The notes under the pieces: generated by a model
The model's input: only the letters and a program-made list of their open reading frames with translations
Database searches by the model: none
What the model was told of the DNA's origin: nothing
In this document: positions 36,563-45,798 of the stretch, in pieces
Position numbering within the stretch: the first letter of the stretch is position 1
How the letters are laid out: every line of letters begins with the position of its first letter
Made by a program: the position numbers and the translations under genes
Assembly: GCA_015061525.1 (NCBI GenBank)
Contig: SUWK01000007.1
Coordinates: 1-62,274 of the forward strand
Direction of reading: 5' to 3'
Length of the DNA: 62,274 bases
From: Lentisphaerota bacterium
GTDB lineage: Bacteria > Verrucomicrobiota > Lentisphaeria > Victivallales > Victivallaceae

Positions 36563-37807
36563 TCACCTGACGATCTCTTTATTGATAAGCAGTTCATTGC
36601 CGTCCGGATCGAGGATACGGGTGGATTTTTTCATCGTTTCGACCACTTTACGGTATCCTTCTTTTCCGCCGGTCACCTGCACGCGCAGCGCGATCTGCGC
36701 CAGACGGCCCCAGTTTTCCTGCGGCAATTCATCACCGGCATCGTAGGAGTAGAAACAGTCTTTGACGTTTTCCAAAGCGGCAAGTTCCTCTGCTCCTTCG
36801 ATTTTTGCGATCTTGCCCGGTTTCATCAGACAGCTGATATTGTATGCTTCTTCCGGGAAGAACGGATTGATTTTTTCTGAAATATCCTCCGTGACCATGC
36901 TGCCGGTCAATGCGAAGTTGATGAGCATCGCCAGAGAGTTGAATCTGCACTCTGCTTCAAATATCCGGAACTCCAGACTGCCGGTCACCCGGAAGCCGGA
37001 TTCATAGGGGATGAAATCCATATCATCAGTCAGGAATCCCTGCAGGAACATGATGCCGTTTCGGATATTCAGTTCCCGGAAAAGTTTTTCAAATTTGCCG
37101 TGTGATTGTGCAACAAATTTTTCCGTTCCCGGTGACGGATAAGTGTAACCGGAAGGCAGCCTGATGACCCCCTCTTTGACCGGAGTCACATGGCGATCCG
37201 CCAATGCCGCCAGATGAGCCTTGCCGTCAATGAAGATGTAAAACGCAGTGGCTTCGTTATAATTGAGGTAATCCTCAACGAGCAATTGACCGGATTTGGA
37301 AAATCCCAGAGCCAGTTTCCGGCAGCGGGCGAACTCCTCCTCATCGTGACAGATGTAGATGCCCCGCGCTCCGCTGTTGTCCACCGGTTTGATCAATACC
37401 GGAAAGTTCATCTTTTCTCCATCGGCATATTCGCGGATCACCGGTATACCGCACTTGCGGCACAGCTCTTTGAAAAATGCCTTATCTGTGGTGAACCGCA
37501 GCTGGGTATCATCCAGATAGCAGGGCAATCCGGTGCGGCGGCACAGCTCCATGTAAGCCGGCAGCAGACTGTCGGCAAAACCGGTCAACACGCCGTCGAT
37601 ATGATTTTCTCGGATATAGGTCGTGAGGGTGTCCACATCGGTTGCATCTACCAGCAGAGCCTCGTCTGCGATCTTCTTTGCCGGGGAATCCTCAAAGTAG
37701 TCTGCCACGGCGACAAAAGCACCCCAGCGTTTCGCTTCGGCGGCGATCTCTGCGATCAACTTGGTCGCGCCCAGGATCAGCAGCCGTTTTCCTTGCCAAT
37801 TGAACAT
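36563..37807 (-). CDS. ATP-grasp domain ligase in polysaccharide operon
   Basis: 414-aa protein of the carboxylate-amine ligase (ATP-grasp) superfamily. It has an N-terminal pre-grasp domain KRLLILGATKLIAEIAAEAK, the ATP-binding FPVLIKPVDNSGARGIYIC with its lysine, the EDYLNYNEATAFYIFIDGK segment and a late RIFEAECRFNSLAMLINF. Members join a carboxylate to an amine or similar nucleophile using ATP. In a surface-glycan operon it could attach an amino acid or acyl group to an aminosugar, which fits the two DegT genes nearby; that is inference. Confidence 0.8.
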   Translation of the reverse strand: MFNWQGKRLLILGATKLIAEIAAEAKRWGAFVAVADYFEDSPAKKIADEALLVDATDVDTLTTYIRENHIDGVLTGFADSLLPAYMELCRRTGLPCYLDDTQLRFTTDKAFFKELCRKCGIPVIREYADGEKMNFPVLIKPVDNSGARGIYICHDEEEFARCRKLALGFSKSGQLLVEDYLNYNEATAFYIFIDGKAHLAALADRHVTPVKEGVIRLPSGYTYPSPGTEKFVAQSHGKFEKLFRELNIRNGIMFLQGFLTDDMDFIPYESGFRVTGSLEFRIFEAECRFNSLAMLINFALTGSMVTEDISEKINPFFPEEAYNISCLMKPGKIAKIEGAEELAALENVKDCFYSYDAGDELPQENWGRLAQIALRVQVTGGKEGYRKVVETMKKSTRILDPDGNELLINKEIVR

Positions 37808-37834
37808 GATCGGTCTTCTCCCAAAGCGTATTAC

Positions 37835-39256
37835 TCAGAATCTGTCACCGAAAACTTCGTCGCGCACGATTCTTTCCGGTGCCGGATAATCCTCGTGTTT
37901 GTATTCGATAAAGTCCAGTTTGCCGTTGAATTCTTTCGTGACGAATTTCGCCACGTTGCGGATGAGTTTTTTGCGGCGGTATTTGGTGTAAAATTTCCAA
38001 CCGAGCTTTTTACCCATGAACAACACCATCAGATTGAGCAGACGGCTGTTGGTCGCCTGACGCAGAACTTTATCATGACGGTAGTTGGTGTAGCGGTTGA
38101 TGATGTACCGGCGGTAGTTGTAGGAGTACTGTACTTCGGTAAAGCTCTGCTTGCTCCAGGCTCCGCTGCCGGAAAAAGTATACTCGGACATGATCGTGTC
38201 ATCGTAGTAGAACGGGCCTTTGTCCAGAGTCAGATAGAAAACGTAGATATCGCGCATACGGACATCCGGATACTCTTTTTCCCAGTCGACCACATTGCGG
38301 TGGATACGCGTGGAAACGTGGGTGTAGAAGTAGTTTTCAAAGGTGAAAGTATTCTGCGGATGACGCACTTTGATAATGTCGTGAGTGTAGGACTGCACTT
38401 TGTGTTTGACCAGATCGCGGAAACGGGCATCGTGAGTGTATGCCGCGTATTCCGGGTGGCTTTCCAGAAAGTCCAGAGATTTCTGGATCTTGTTGTCACA
38501 GCACCAGAAGTCATCGCCGTCGATAACGGTGAAGTATTTGGTTTTGATCTTCCGCATATGGGCGGTGATATTGATGGCGGCACTGTTGATCGGTTCCGGA
38601 CAGTAGTCGATACGGTCAGGATACTGTTCAGCATACTGGGCGCATACAGCGGAGGTTTTATCGGTGGAGCAGTCGTCCAGGATCCGGATGATGTAAGGGT
38701 AGGTTGTTTCCTGTGAAAGGATGCTGTCCAGACATTTGGCGATGGAGTTGCCGTGATTGTAGGTGGTCAGCAGGATGGTAAGCAGATACTCTTTACCCTC
38801 GCGGCAGGCTTTGAGTTCCTGCAGAGTTTCCAGTTTTTCACGGAGCAGCGGAATGGTTTTGCGCCTCAGATAGACGAAAGTATCCGCCTGTTTCTGAGTA
38901 CAGCGGCTCTGACGGGGCAGCACGCGGTTCCTCTTGTTGCGGTGAAGCGGAGCAAAGTGTTCATCGACCTCATCTTTGATCGTTTCCGGCAGCCGGAATC
39001 TGATCGTGACATTGGTCGGCGGTTTGACGAAACGGTTGTAGGCGATCTCCCCGCGTTCACCGGCGGAAACGCAGAAATCATCATTCAGCAGCGCATCCTG
39101 ATTGACCGTGACGGTGGTGTTGATTTCGGCAAGATCAGGGATCACTTCCGGAATTTCGGCAAACTCATCTTTGTCCAGAGCTGAAACCGGTGCATCCGGC
39201 ATCGGTGAGGTCAGCTCATAATCTGAAACACCGGAAACAAAAATCGATTCTTTCAT
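37835..39256 (-). CDS. Family 2 glycosyltransferase with N-terminal extension
   Basis: 473 aa. The first 160 residues are not glycosyltransferase-like: an acidic leader followed by a predicted helical, basic part (FAPLHRNKRNRVLPRQSR). The GT-A domain then begins at EYLLTILLTTYNHGNSIAKC, with RILDDCSTDKTSAV and the metal site VIDGDDFWCCD. The extension could be a targeting or docking domain. The catalytic half resembles that of the GT at 34668-35642. Donor and acceptor unknown. Confidence 0.83.
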   Translation of the reverse strand: MKESIFVSGVSDYELTSPMPDAPVSALDKDEFAEIPEVIPDLAEINTTVTVNQDALLNDDFCVSAGERGEIAYNRFVKPPTNVTIRFRLPETIKDEVDEHFAPLHRNKRNRVLPRQSRCTQKQADTFVYLRRKTIPLLREKLETLQELKACREGKEYLLTILLTTYNHGNSIAKCLDSILSQETTYPYIIRILDDCSTDKTSAVCAQYAEQYPDRIDYCPEPINSAAINITAHMRKIKTKYFTVIDGDDFWCCDNKIQKSLDFLESHPEYAAYTHDARFRDLVKHKVQSYTHDIIKVRHPQNTFTFENYFYTHVSTRIHRNVVDWEKEYPDVRMRDIYVFYLTLDKGPFYYDDTIMSEYTFSGSGAWSKQSFTEVQYSYNYRRYIINRYTNYRHDKVLRQATNSRLLNLMVLFMGKKLGWKFYTKYRRKKLIRNVAKFVTKEFNGKLDFIEYKHEDYPAPERIVRDEVFGDRF

Positions 39257-39259
39257 AAT

Positions 39260-40186
39260 TTACTTTTCCTTTATATTGTCAACTATGCGTTTCATATCAT
39301 CCAAATCATACCGCTGATCCAGCGGCAGCGGCAGCACGGACTGCCGTAAATGCTCGCAGCAACTGTCCATTCCGGGCCAGTAAGCTGCCACAAAAATCTT
39401 TTCTGAAATCAGCTTTTTACGCAATTCCGGATCATCTGTTTTATAAGGATATACCATCGGGACATCATCTTCTGCCAGATCCCAGAGTTTTTCCGGTTCC
39501 AGTTTTTCATTGAGATAACGGAAATTCTCCAACCGCCGTTGTTTTGCGGTATCGTAGTCGATATTGCCCATCATCGCCAGCGTGAGCGGTGACATCTGTA
39601 AAATATCTGCACCGCAGAGTGAATCATCGTTTTCGCTGAATTGGGCATAACCGGCAGGAGCCCCGAGATCGGGACGGATGAGCAGATGGGAGGCCCGGGT
39701 GTGCGACATGGTGTCAAGCGGATAGTTTTCCGCAGTATTTTTTCCGCACAACGCGATTCCTCCGTCGGGCAGGCCAAAAAATTTACGGGGACTGTAAAAA
39801 GCTGCCAGTCCCCGGGGGGCAGAATAAAAACTCTGGGCGTTGTCTACGATCAGATTGGGGTAACGTGCCGCCATTGCTTCAACCTTTTTCCCGCTGACGC
39901 CGAAGTAGTTGTTGTAAAGGATAAAGGCATCGTGCGGCAGGTCGCTTTCCGGCAGAAGATCATCGTTTACTCTGTAAAAGATAATCCGGCACTTTTCCAG
40001 CTGCACCGCTTCCCAGACGACCGGACAGGTATAGAAAGGTACATACAGTGTGTCGACACCGCATGTACGCAGGATGTGACGCAGGGCATTTCTGCCGGAA
40101 TTGAGCATTACTCCATTGGAATGGTACAACGGAGTGTGGAAACACTCAATGCTGAAATATCCGCCGATCTCTTTTTTACCGCTCAT
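39260..40186 (-). CDS. Diverged DegT/DnrJ-type PLP enzyme
   Basis: 308 aa, shorter than normal DegT aminotransferases (about 370). Recognisable pieces are MLNSGRNALRHIL, VPFYTCPVVWEAVQ, the LIVDNAQSFYS aspartate for the PLP nitrogen and FYSPRKFFGLPDGG, where the lysine is the likely Schiff-base residue. Part of the usual small domain is reduced. It may be a sugar aminotransferase with unusual substrate or a helper of the full-length enzyme encoded next door (40237-41373). Confidence 0.7.
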   Translation of the reverse strand: MSGKKEIGGYFSIECFHTPLYHSNGVMLNSGRNALRHILRTCGVDTLYVPFYTCPVVWEAVQLEKCRIIFYRVNDDLLPESDLPHDAFILYNNYFGVSGKKVEAMAARYPNLIVDNAQSFYSAPRGLAAFYSPRKFFGLPDGGIALCGKNTAENYPLDTMSHTRASHLLIRPDLGAPAGYAQFSENDDSLCGADILQMSPLTLAMMGNIDYDTAKQRRLENFRYLNEKLEPEKLWDLAEDDVPMVYPYKTDDPELRKKLISEKIFVAAYWPGMDSCCEHLRQSVLPLPLDQRYDLDDMKRIVDNIKEK

Positions 40187-40236
40187 GACTTCCCCGGGAA
40201 ATAAGTTGTTCTCTGCTCGTATTTTCGGATGAAAAT

Positions 40237-41373
40237 TTATTCTCCGACGATGGTTTTGATGATCTCTGCAATCTTGCGGACATCTTTAAGATGCAGATTG
40301 TCATAGGTCGGCAGAGTCAGCACGCGGGCGGCGGCATCTTTGGCAATGGGAGTTGCATTACCGTCGAGATACGGGGTGAAGTCGGTCAGCAGCGGGTAGA
40401 AATATCTGCGTGAGAATACGTTATATTTTTTCAGTTCCGCGTAGACTTTTTCACGGGTTTCAAAATCGTCAAACAGCACCGGGCAGTAAGCATCGTTGCG
40501 GACAAGAGTTGCTGCTTTGACACTGGAATTGGCAGATGTGACACTGACCATCCGGATTTTGCTGCATCCGGCAAAGGCGCGTTCGTAGGTTTCGTGGATA
40601 CTGCGGCGGTAGGCGATCAGCCGGTCGACAGCATTCAGACACAGATTGCCCATAGTTGCCTGCAATTCATTCATTTTGGCATTGGTACCGACATCCACAC
40701 ATTTGGTTTCCGAGAGGATGGCGAAGTTGCGCAGCCGTTCGAGGTTCGCCTGCAGTTCCGGGTCAGCGAAAGCGAGCAGACCGCCTTCGCAGCTGTGGAA
40801 AAGTTTTGTCGGGTGAAAACTGAACATGGACATGTCGCCGTAATCGGCGATGGATCTGCCATTGAGCCGCACTCCGAAAGCATGGGCGGCATCGTAGATG
40901 ATCTTGAGATCATATTTTTTTGCAAGTTTCTCAAAACCTTCAACATCGCAGGGATGACCGTAAACGTGTACCGGCACGATCGCCCGGGTTTTGGGAGTGA
41001 TAAGTTTTTCGCACGCCTCCGGACTCAGGCAGAGGTTTTCCGGATCGATATCCGCGAATACCGGGATCGCGCCGATACGTTTGATCGCATGGGCGGTGGC
41101 GACGAAAGTGAACGGTGTGGTGATTACCTCATAACCGCTCAAATCCAACGCGTACAGACCGACTTCCAGAGCCAGAGTACCGTTGTTGAAAAGATCAAGA
41201 CGGTTTTTGGGGATATCCAGATATTCGCTCAGTCGTGCCTGGAACTCCTGAAGAACCGGGCCGTTATTGGTCAAAAACTGATTTTTCCAGATTTTTTCCA
41301 GTTCCGCTTTAAAATCTTCCAGCGGTGGAAAATACGGTCTGGTAACCAGAATTGGTTTTTCAAAAGCCTCCAT
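40237..41373 (-). CDS. DegT/DnrJ/EryC1 sugar aminotransferase
   Basis: 378-aa aminotransferase of the nucleotide-sugar type. Signatures: FLTNNGPVLQEFQARL, TTPFTFVATAHAIKRIG, IIYDAAHAFGV (PLP-binding Asp) and MFSFHPTKLFHSCEGG with the catalytic lysine. VioA/FdtB-like enzymes act on dTDP-4- or 3-keto-6-deoxyglucose, the product of rfbB in this operon, so a dTDP-amino-dideoxyhexose is the likely product. The precise position aminated is not determinable by eye. Confidence 0.88.
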   Translation of the reverse strand: MEAFEKPILVTRPYFPPLEDFKAELEKIWKNQFLTNNGPVLQEFQARLSEYLDIPKNRLDLFNNGTLALEVGLYALDLSGYEVITTPFTFVATAHAIKRIGAIPVFADIDPENLCLSPEACEKLITPKTRAIVPVHVYGHPCDVEGFEKLAKKYDLKIIYDAAHAFGVRLNGRSIADYGDMSMFSFHPTKLFHSCEGGLLAFADPELQANLERLRNFAILSETKCVDVGTNAKMNELQATMGNLCLNAVDRLIAYRRSIHETYERAFAGCSKIRMVSVTSANSSVKAATLVRNDAYCPVLFDDFETREKVYAELKKYNVFSRRYFYPLLTDFTPYLDGNATPIAKDAAARVLTLPTYDNLHLKDVRKIAEIIKTIVGE

Positions 41374-41471
41374 AACAATAGATCCTTTTCTTAATTGTAA
41401 GGTTTTATCTTTATTTTTGTAAAAAATCGTAACAATAATTCGTTGCCGCTGCAGATCCCGGATCTGTTCGG

Positions 41472-42200
41472 TTAAATTTTTTCAGCAGTTGACTCTTTCT
41501 TCTGATCGCTGACCAGTTTGCCATGGTCGAGCCGGATCACCCGGTCGCAGTAACGGTCGATATCACTTTGATTGTGGGAAACCAGAATCAAGGTGGTTCC
41601 ATTTTCCAGCAGTTTTTTCATTCTTTCGCCGCATTTTTCACGGAAGTTGGCATCTCCGACAGCCATAACTTCATCCACCAGCAATATTTCCGGTTCGATA
41701 GCGGTAATAATTCCGAAGCCGAGCCGCGCCTGCATACCGGAAGAATACTGATACATGGGAGCATCAATAAAATCGCCGACTTCGGCGAAGTCGATGATAT
41801 CTTTCATCAGTCCGTTGATCTCCCGGCGGGTTTTGCCCTGCAGGATACCGTTGAGGGCGATATTCTCTCTGCCGGAAAGCTGCATACAGAAACCGGCACC
41901 CAGAGCCAGCATCATCGACACTTTGCCGCGGACTTTGCAAGTACCCTGATAGCGGTTGTAAACTCCGCCGATAATGGAGAGCAAAGTAGTCTTGCCGCAG
42001 CCGTTGTGGCCGGTTAGTCCTATTCTTTCGCCCGGTTTGATATCCAGATTGATATTGTTCAGAGCGGTGAACACCTTGGCATTGGTGCGGTCTTTGATAT
42101 ACTGCGGCAGATGCAGCAGGATATTTTTCATGCCGTAATGGCGTCTTTGCATGACAAATTTTTTGGTCAGATTGCGGATTTCGATAATATTTTCACTCAT
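41472..42200 (-). CDS. wzt: Polysaccharide ABC exporter, ATP-binding protein (Wzt/KpsT-like)
   Basis: 242-aa ATPase: Walker A GLTGHNGCGKTTLL, signature YSSGMQARLGFGI, Walker B PEILLVDEVMAVGD and the switch histidine in LILVSHNQSD. It lacks the C-terminal carbohydrate-binding domain of O9a-type Wzt, so export is probably not coupled to a terminal sugar modification. It pairs with the permease 12 bp upstream and energises export of the glycan made by the downstream genes. Confidence 0.92.
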   Translation of the reverse strand: MSENIIEIRNLTKKFVMQRRHYGMKNILLHLPQYIKDRTNAKVFTALNNINLDIKPGERIGLTGHNGCGKTTLLSIIGGVYNRYQGTCKVRGKVSMMLALGAGFCMQLSGRENIALNGILQGKTRREINGLMKDIIDFAEVGDFIDAPMYQYSSGMQARLGFGIITAIEPEILLVDEVMAVGDANFREKCGERMKKLLENGTTLILVSHNQSDIDRYCDRVIRLDHGKLVSDQKKESTAEKI

Positions 42201-42212
42201 ATTCTTTCATTC

Positions 42213-42986
42213 TCACATCATTTCCGTGAAACTGCCCTGCAGCTTGATGAAGATGAATCTTCCGAGCAGGAATACTCCGAGGCAGACCAGAGACAATACT
42301 CCCCAGGAAGCGACATCTATTCCGGGATTGTAAAAGACGTTGCGCCAGATTCTCACGATACCGGCCATGGGATTGACCACATAGATCCAGGCGTATTTTT
42401 CCGGTATCCGGTTTTCCGGGATGAAGATCGGTGTGATGAACATCCACATCTGCATAAATATGCCGATGACCCGCTCCAGATCGCGGAAATAGATGTTCGC
42501 TGCCGCATAGGCATATCCCAGACCGACGGCGAAAAACATCAGCAGCGTCAGACATACGAACAGATTGGGCAGAGTGGTGATCCAGTTTGGCGTGACATTG
42601 TATATCATCATGATGCCGAAAAGGATGGGGATTATCAAAAGCAGATGGATACTTTCTGTGAAATAGGTTCCCCAGACCAGCAGCTTGCGGTCAAAAGAGG
42701 TTTTTTTCAGCAAATTGGCATTGTTCAGCAGGACTCTGCCGTTCATGGTGACCACGTTGGAAAAGAACTGCCACAGAAAAGTACCGCTTAAAAGGTAAAG
42801 CGGATAATTCGGCGCATTGAAACGCATCATGATACCGAAAACAAAGTAGTAGATCACACTGGAGAAAACCGGCACCAGCAGAGACCAGAGAAAACCCAAC
42901 GCTGTTGAATTGTATTTCAGCTTGAAGTCTTTCGAAACCAGTACGTAGACCTGATCGCGCTTCAGTTCCCACTTTCTTGAAAGCAT
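42213..42986 (-). CDS. wzm: Polysaccharide ABC exporter, permease (Wzm/KpsM-like)
   Basis: 257-aa ABC-2 type membrane protein with about six hydrophobic helices (YNSTALGFLWSLLVPVFSSV, NYPLYLLSGTFLWQFFSNVV, FAVGLGYAYAAANIYFRDLE). The last motif is characteristic of the O-antigen/teichoic-acid exporter subfamily. It is the first gene of the operon and has a promoter 36 nt upstream. With the ATPase it moves undecaprenyl-linked polysaccharide across the inner membrane. Confidence 0.92.
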   Translation of the reverse strand: MLSRKWELKRDQVYVLVSKDFKLKYNSTALGFLWSLLVPVFSSVIYYFVFGIMMRFNAPNYPLYLLSGTFLWQFFSNVVTMNGRVLLNNANLLKKTSFDRKLLVWGTYFTESIHLLLIIPILFGIMMIYNVTPNWITTLPNLFVCLTLLMFFAVGLGYAYAAANIYFRDLERVIGIFMQMWMFITPIFIPENRIPEKYAWIYVVNPMAGIVRIWRNVFYNPGIDVASWGVLSLVCLGVFLLGRFIFIKLQGSFTEMM

Positions 42987-43021
42987 ATATTCTCCGCATA
43001 ATGATAATATTTAACAGACAT

Positions 43022-43049
43022 AATATACTCCTTCGCATGATATTTTCAA
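43022..43049 (-). promoter_or_regulatory. Promoter of the polysaccharide operon
   Basis: On the minus strand TTGAAA (43044-43049), 16 nt, TATATT (43022-43027). It lies just ahead of the permease gene and is the only good promoter found before the 13-gene run. Confidence 0.6.
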
Positions 43050-43101
43050 ACGTAATTTCTTTTTTTTACCGTTTTTTCAATTTTACTGCGGTACACAGCA
43101 G

Positions 43102-43129
43102 TTGAAAAAGCGGTAATTGGTGCTAAAGT
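43102..43129 (+). promoter_or_regulatory. Candidate promoter of the secreted esterase gene
   Basis: TTGAAA (43102-43107), 16 nt, TAAAGT (43124-43129). The -10 is moderate. It is back to back with the polysaccharide operon promoter. Confidence 0.45.
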
Positions 43130-43169
43130 AAGAACAGTTCATTTCAGAAAAACATGAGGGCATGTATTC

Positions 43170-44963
43170 ATGAGAAAAAATTTATCTGCTTTGTGTTCTG
43201 TTCTTGCCATGATGGGTTGTGCCGTCGCGGGGGATGTGCCGGAACTTTCCGCTCTGACAGCTGAATACCGTGACGGTCAGGTGTTTCTGCAGTGGCAGGA
43301 AAAAAATATTCCTGCTGATGGCAGATTGAGTGTGTGGAGTTCTGACACTCCGGGGGAGCGCGGCGAGAAGATCGCGGCTCTGCTCAATCCCCGGAGTGCG
43401 CGTGACTGGTGGCTGGATATTGATTCATTCATCGTGCCGCGCACTTCCAAACAGAAAGGTGAGGAGATATTCGCAGGTTCCGTTGCCTCGGAAAGTGACA
43501 AACGGCGGAAAGTTACCGGTTTTGTCATTAAAGAGGGCAGTGCGCCAATTTCTCCGGATGGCGGTCTGCACGTCCATACTCCCGGAAAAGGTCAGACCGG
43601 TAAACGCTACTATACCGTTACTCTGCACAAGGGAACAGACGATAAGATCCTCGCGCAATGTTCCAGCTCTGTGCCGGTTGAGGTGAAAGAAGGCAAAGCC
43701 ATGCCGATTTGTCTGCGTTCCCGTCCGATGCCTGCCGGCAGCGGTAAAAATAAACCGCTGGTCGTCGTTCTGCACGGCAGAGGCGGCGGAGCCGGTATCG
43801 ATTCGCGCGGCAACAAAGTCGGTACTCATCTGCTCTTTGCTCCGCGTCAGCTGGCATGGCGGGAGGGGATACCTTTCAAATTTACCACTGCCATCCGTTC
43901 TGACCGGGTGGAGTTGATAGTAAATGACCGCATCTGGATCGGCAGAACGATGGAAGATAAGGAGTTGTCCGATTCACGCGACAAAGTTCCGGCGGTCGCC
44001 ACATTCTGGTTCGGCTACAACCCGGATATCGCTGTCAGTATCGCCGGACCGGAATACAAATTTGACAACTTTACTGAACGCTATTTGCTTTATCTGGTGA
44101 AGTGGGCGCAGGATTATCTGGGAACCGATCCGATGCGTACTTACATTACCGGCGGTTCCATGGGCGGCAGCGGAACTGTTCAGATGGTTACGCATTTTCC
44201 TGAAAAGTTCGCAGCTGCCGTCGCTCTGGTTCCGGTCTACTCCTACAGTTGGAAAAAGCACCGCGGTGTCGGGCACTCCGCTTTCCGTATGCAGTGCAGT
44301 GTCGGTAAATTCAGTGCAAAAAATCCCGCCCGGATGCCTGATGGTACAGATCTGCTGGTCTATGGTGACGGAGCATTGAATATCGGCCGTCCGGCAGTGG
44401 ACATCTCCCCGCTTTTCGTCACCAACGGCAGAAACGACGGTTCGATCCCATGGGAGAACAATCCGCCGTTTTACCGTGCTGCCAATCAGGCAAAACAGGC
44501 GTTAACCGTATTCTGGAACAACAGCCATCACGGTATGTCAGGTGACCGCCCCAAAGATATGACGTATGACTTCAAAGAGATCTTTCAGCTCTACCGGCTG
44601 GATTTGAGTTATCCGGCATTTTCCAACTCCAGCGACAACGGCAATTACGGTAACGGTTCGTATACTGACGGTGACCTGAGCGGTTGGATCAACCGGGGAA
44701 TGAAGTGGCAGGATATTGTGGATCTGCCGGAGCGTTACGAGATCACTTTGAGTGCCGGACACCCGGATATGAAGTATCCGGTAACTGCCGATGTCACTTT
44801 GCGCCGCCGTCAGAAATTTCTGCCCGGAGCCGGGGAGAAGATCAAAGTTTCCGTCAACGGTCAGGAGCGTGTGATCCAACTGGATAAAGATGGTCTGCTG
44901 ACGGTTGAAAAAGTAGTTTTCCCGGATGATAAACCGGTGAAAGTCGTTTTGAGCATAAAGTAA
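43170..44963 (+). CDS. Secreted alpha/beta hydrolase (PHB-depolymerase/esterase-like)
   Basis: 597 aa with a signal peptide (MRKNLSALCSVLAMMGCAVAG; a cysteine at 17 could make it a lipoprotein). An N-terminal region of about 175 residues of beta-rich sequence precedes the hydrolase domain: PLVVVLHGRGGGAG (oxyanion), YITGGSMGGSGTVQM (nucleophile Ser near residue 330), FVTNGRNDGSIP (acid) and NNSHHGMSG (His). Likely acts on acetyl or feruloyl esters of polysaccharides outside the cytoplasm. GAGG lies 8 nt before the ATG. Confidence 0.82.
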   Translation: MRKNLSALCSVLAMMGCAVAGDVPELSALTAEYRDGQVFLQWQEKNIPADGRLSVWSSDTPGERGEKIAALLNPRSARDWWLDIDSFIVPRTSKQKGEEIFAGSVASESDKRRKVTGFVIKEGSAPISPDGGLHVHTPGKGQTGKRYYTVTLHKGTDDKILAQCSSSVPVEVKEGKAMPICLRSRPMPAGSGKNKPLVVVLHGRGGGAGIDSRGNKVGTHLLFAPRQLAWREGIPFKFTTAIRSDRVELIVNDRIWIGRTMEDKELSDSRDKVPAVATFWFGYNPDIAVSIAGPEYKFDNFTERYLLYLVKWAQDYLGTDPMRTYITGGSMGGSGTVQMVTHFPEKFAAAVALVPVYSYSWKKHRGVGHSAFRMQCSVGKFSAKNPARMPDGTDLLVYGDGALNIGRPAVDISPLFVTNGRNDGSIPWENNPPFYRAANQAKQALTVFWNNSHHGMSGDRPKDMTYDFKEIFQLYRLDLSYPAFSNSSDNGNYGNGSYTDGDLSGWINRGMKWQDIVDLPERYEITLSAGHPDMKYPVTADVTLRRRQKFLPGAGEKIKVSVNGQERVIQLDKDGLLTVEKVVFPDDKPVKVVLSIK

Positions 44964-44991
44964 GCAGAATATACGGAGGAGTTTTTCTGTT

Positions 44992-45795
44992 ATGATGGAA
45001 TATCCGTGGAAAGGGGCGATGACTCCTTTTAATTTGCTGGGTAATACGTACTTTGCCGGAATTTCCGGAGCATCCAGTCATCTGATCGATACCGGTGACG
45101 GCTTGATCCTGTTGGACAGCGGTTATCAGCAGGGGTTGTATTTGCTGATAGATTCCATTTACCGCTGCGGATTCAAACCGTCGGATATCAGGTACATAAT
45201 CCACTCTCACGGGCACATCGATCATGCTGCCGCGACACGCGCGCTGGTGGAGATGACCGGGGCGGAAACCTTTATCGGGGAAGGTGATGTGCCGATGGTC
45301 AACGGGACACGGCCGGAACTTACCTGGGCACCGGAGTACAATATGAGTTTTGACGGCATTTTTGAGCCGGATCATATCCTGCAGGACGGCGACCGGATCA
45401 AATTGGGTAATGTGGTGATCGACTGCGCCGCTACTCCGGGACATACTCCCGGGGTATTTTCCTACTTCTGGGATATTGAGTTTGAAGGCAGGATTTACCG
45501 GGCGGGAACCATGGGCGGAGCGGGACTTAATTCCATGCAGTCAGACTATATACGCAAATATGATCTCGCTGCGGAAGATTGGCGCGGAGCATTCCGCAGA
45601 AGCATCGCCCGCTGCCGTCAGGAGAAGGTGGATGTTTTTATCGGCAACCATGCCAATCAGAATCAGACTCCGGAGCGTTATCAGCAGCTCGCCGCCGGAA
45701 AAAAGCTGGCTTTTGTTGATCCGGAGGCGTGGGGAAAGTTTCTGGATGGCTGTCAGGAAGCTCTGGATAAGCTGGAGATCAGCGATCCGTTGTGA
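44992..45795 (+). CDS. Metallo-beta-lactamase fold hydrolase
   Basis: 267 aa. Metal-binding motif HSHGHIDHAAA plus a third-ligand motif ATPGHTPGVFSYFW, and late FIGNHANQNQTPE with the last histidine. The arrangement resembles the B3 beta-lactamase-like subgroup, but no signal peptide is seen, so a role on a cytoplasmic substrate is more likely than antibiotic hydrolysis. An AGGAG lies before the ATG. It is 28 bp after the esterase gene and could be cotranscribed with it. Confidence 0.85.
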   Translation: MMEYPWKGAMTPFNLLGNTYFAGISGASSHLIDTGDGLILLDSGYQQGLYLLIDSIYRCGFKPSDIRYIIHSHGHIDHAAATRALVEMTGAETFIGEGDVPMVNGTRPELTWAPEYNMSFDGIFEPDHILQDGDRIKLGNVVIDCAATPGHTPGVFSYFWDIEFEGRIYRAGTMGGAGLNSMQSDYIRKYDLAAEDWRGAFRRSIARCRQEKVDVFIGNHANQNQTPERYQQLAAGKKLAFVDPEAWGKFLDGCQEALDKLEISDPL

Positions 45796-45798
45796 ACT

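Noticed and set aside
44992-45795. Beta-lactamase resistance gene
   Set aside because: The metal motif is shared by the entire MBL fold; there is no signal peptide and the neighbourhood gives no link to resistance.
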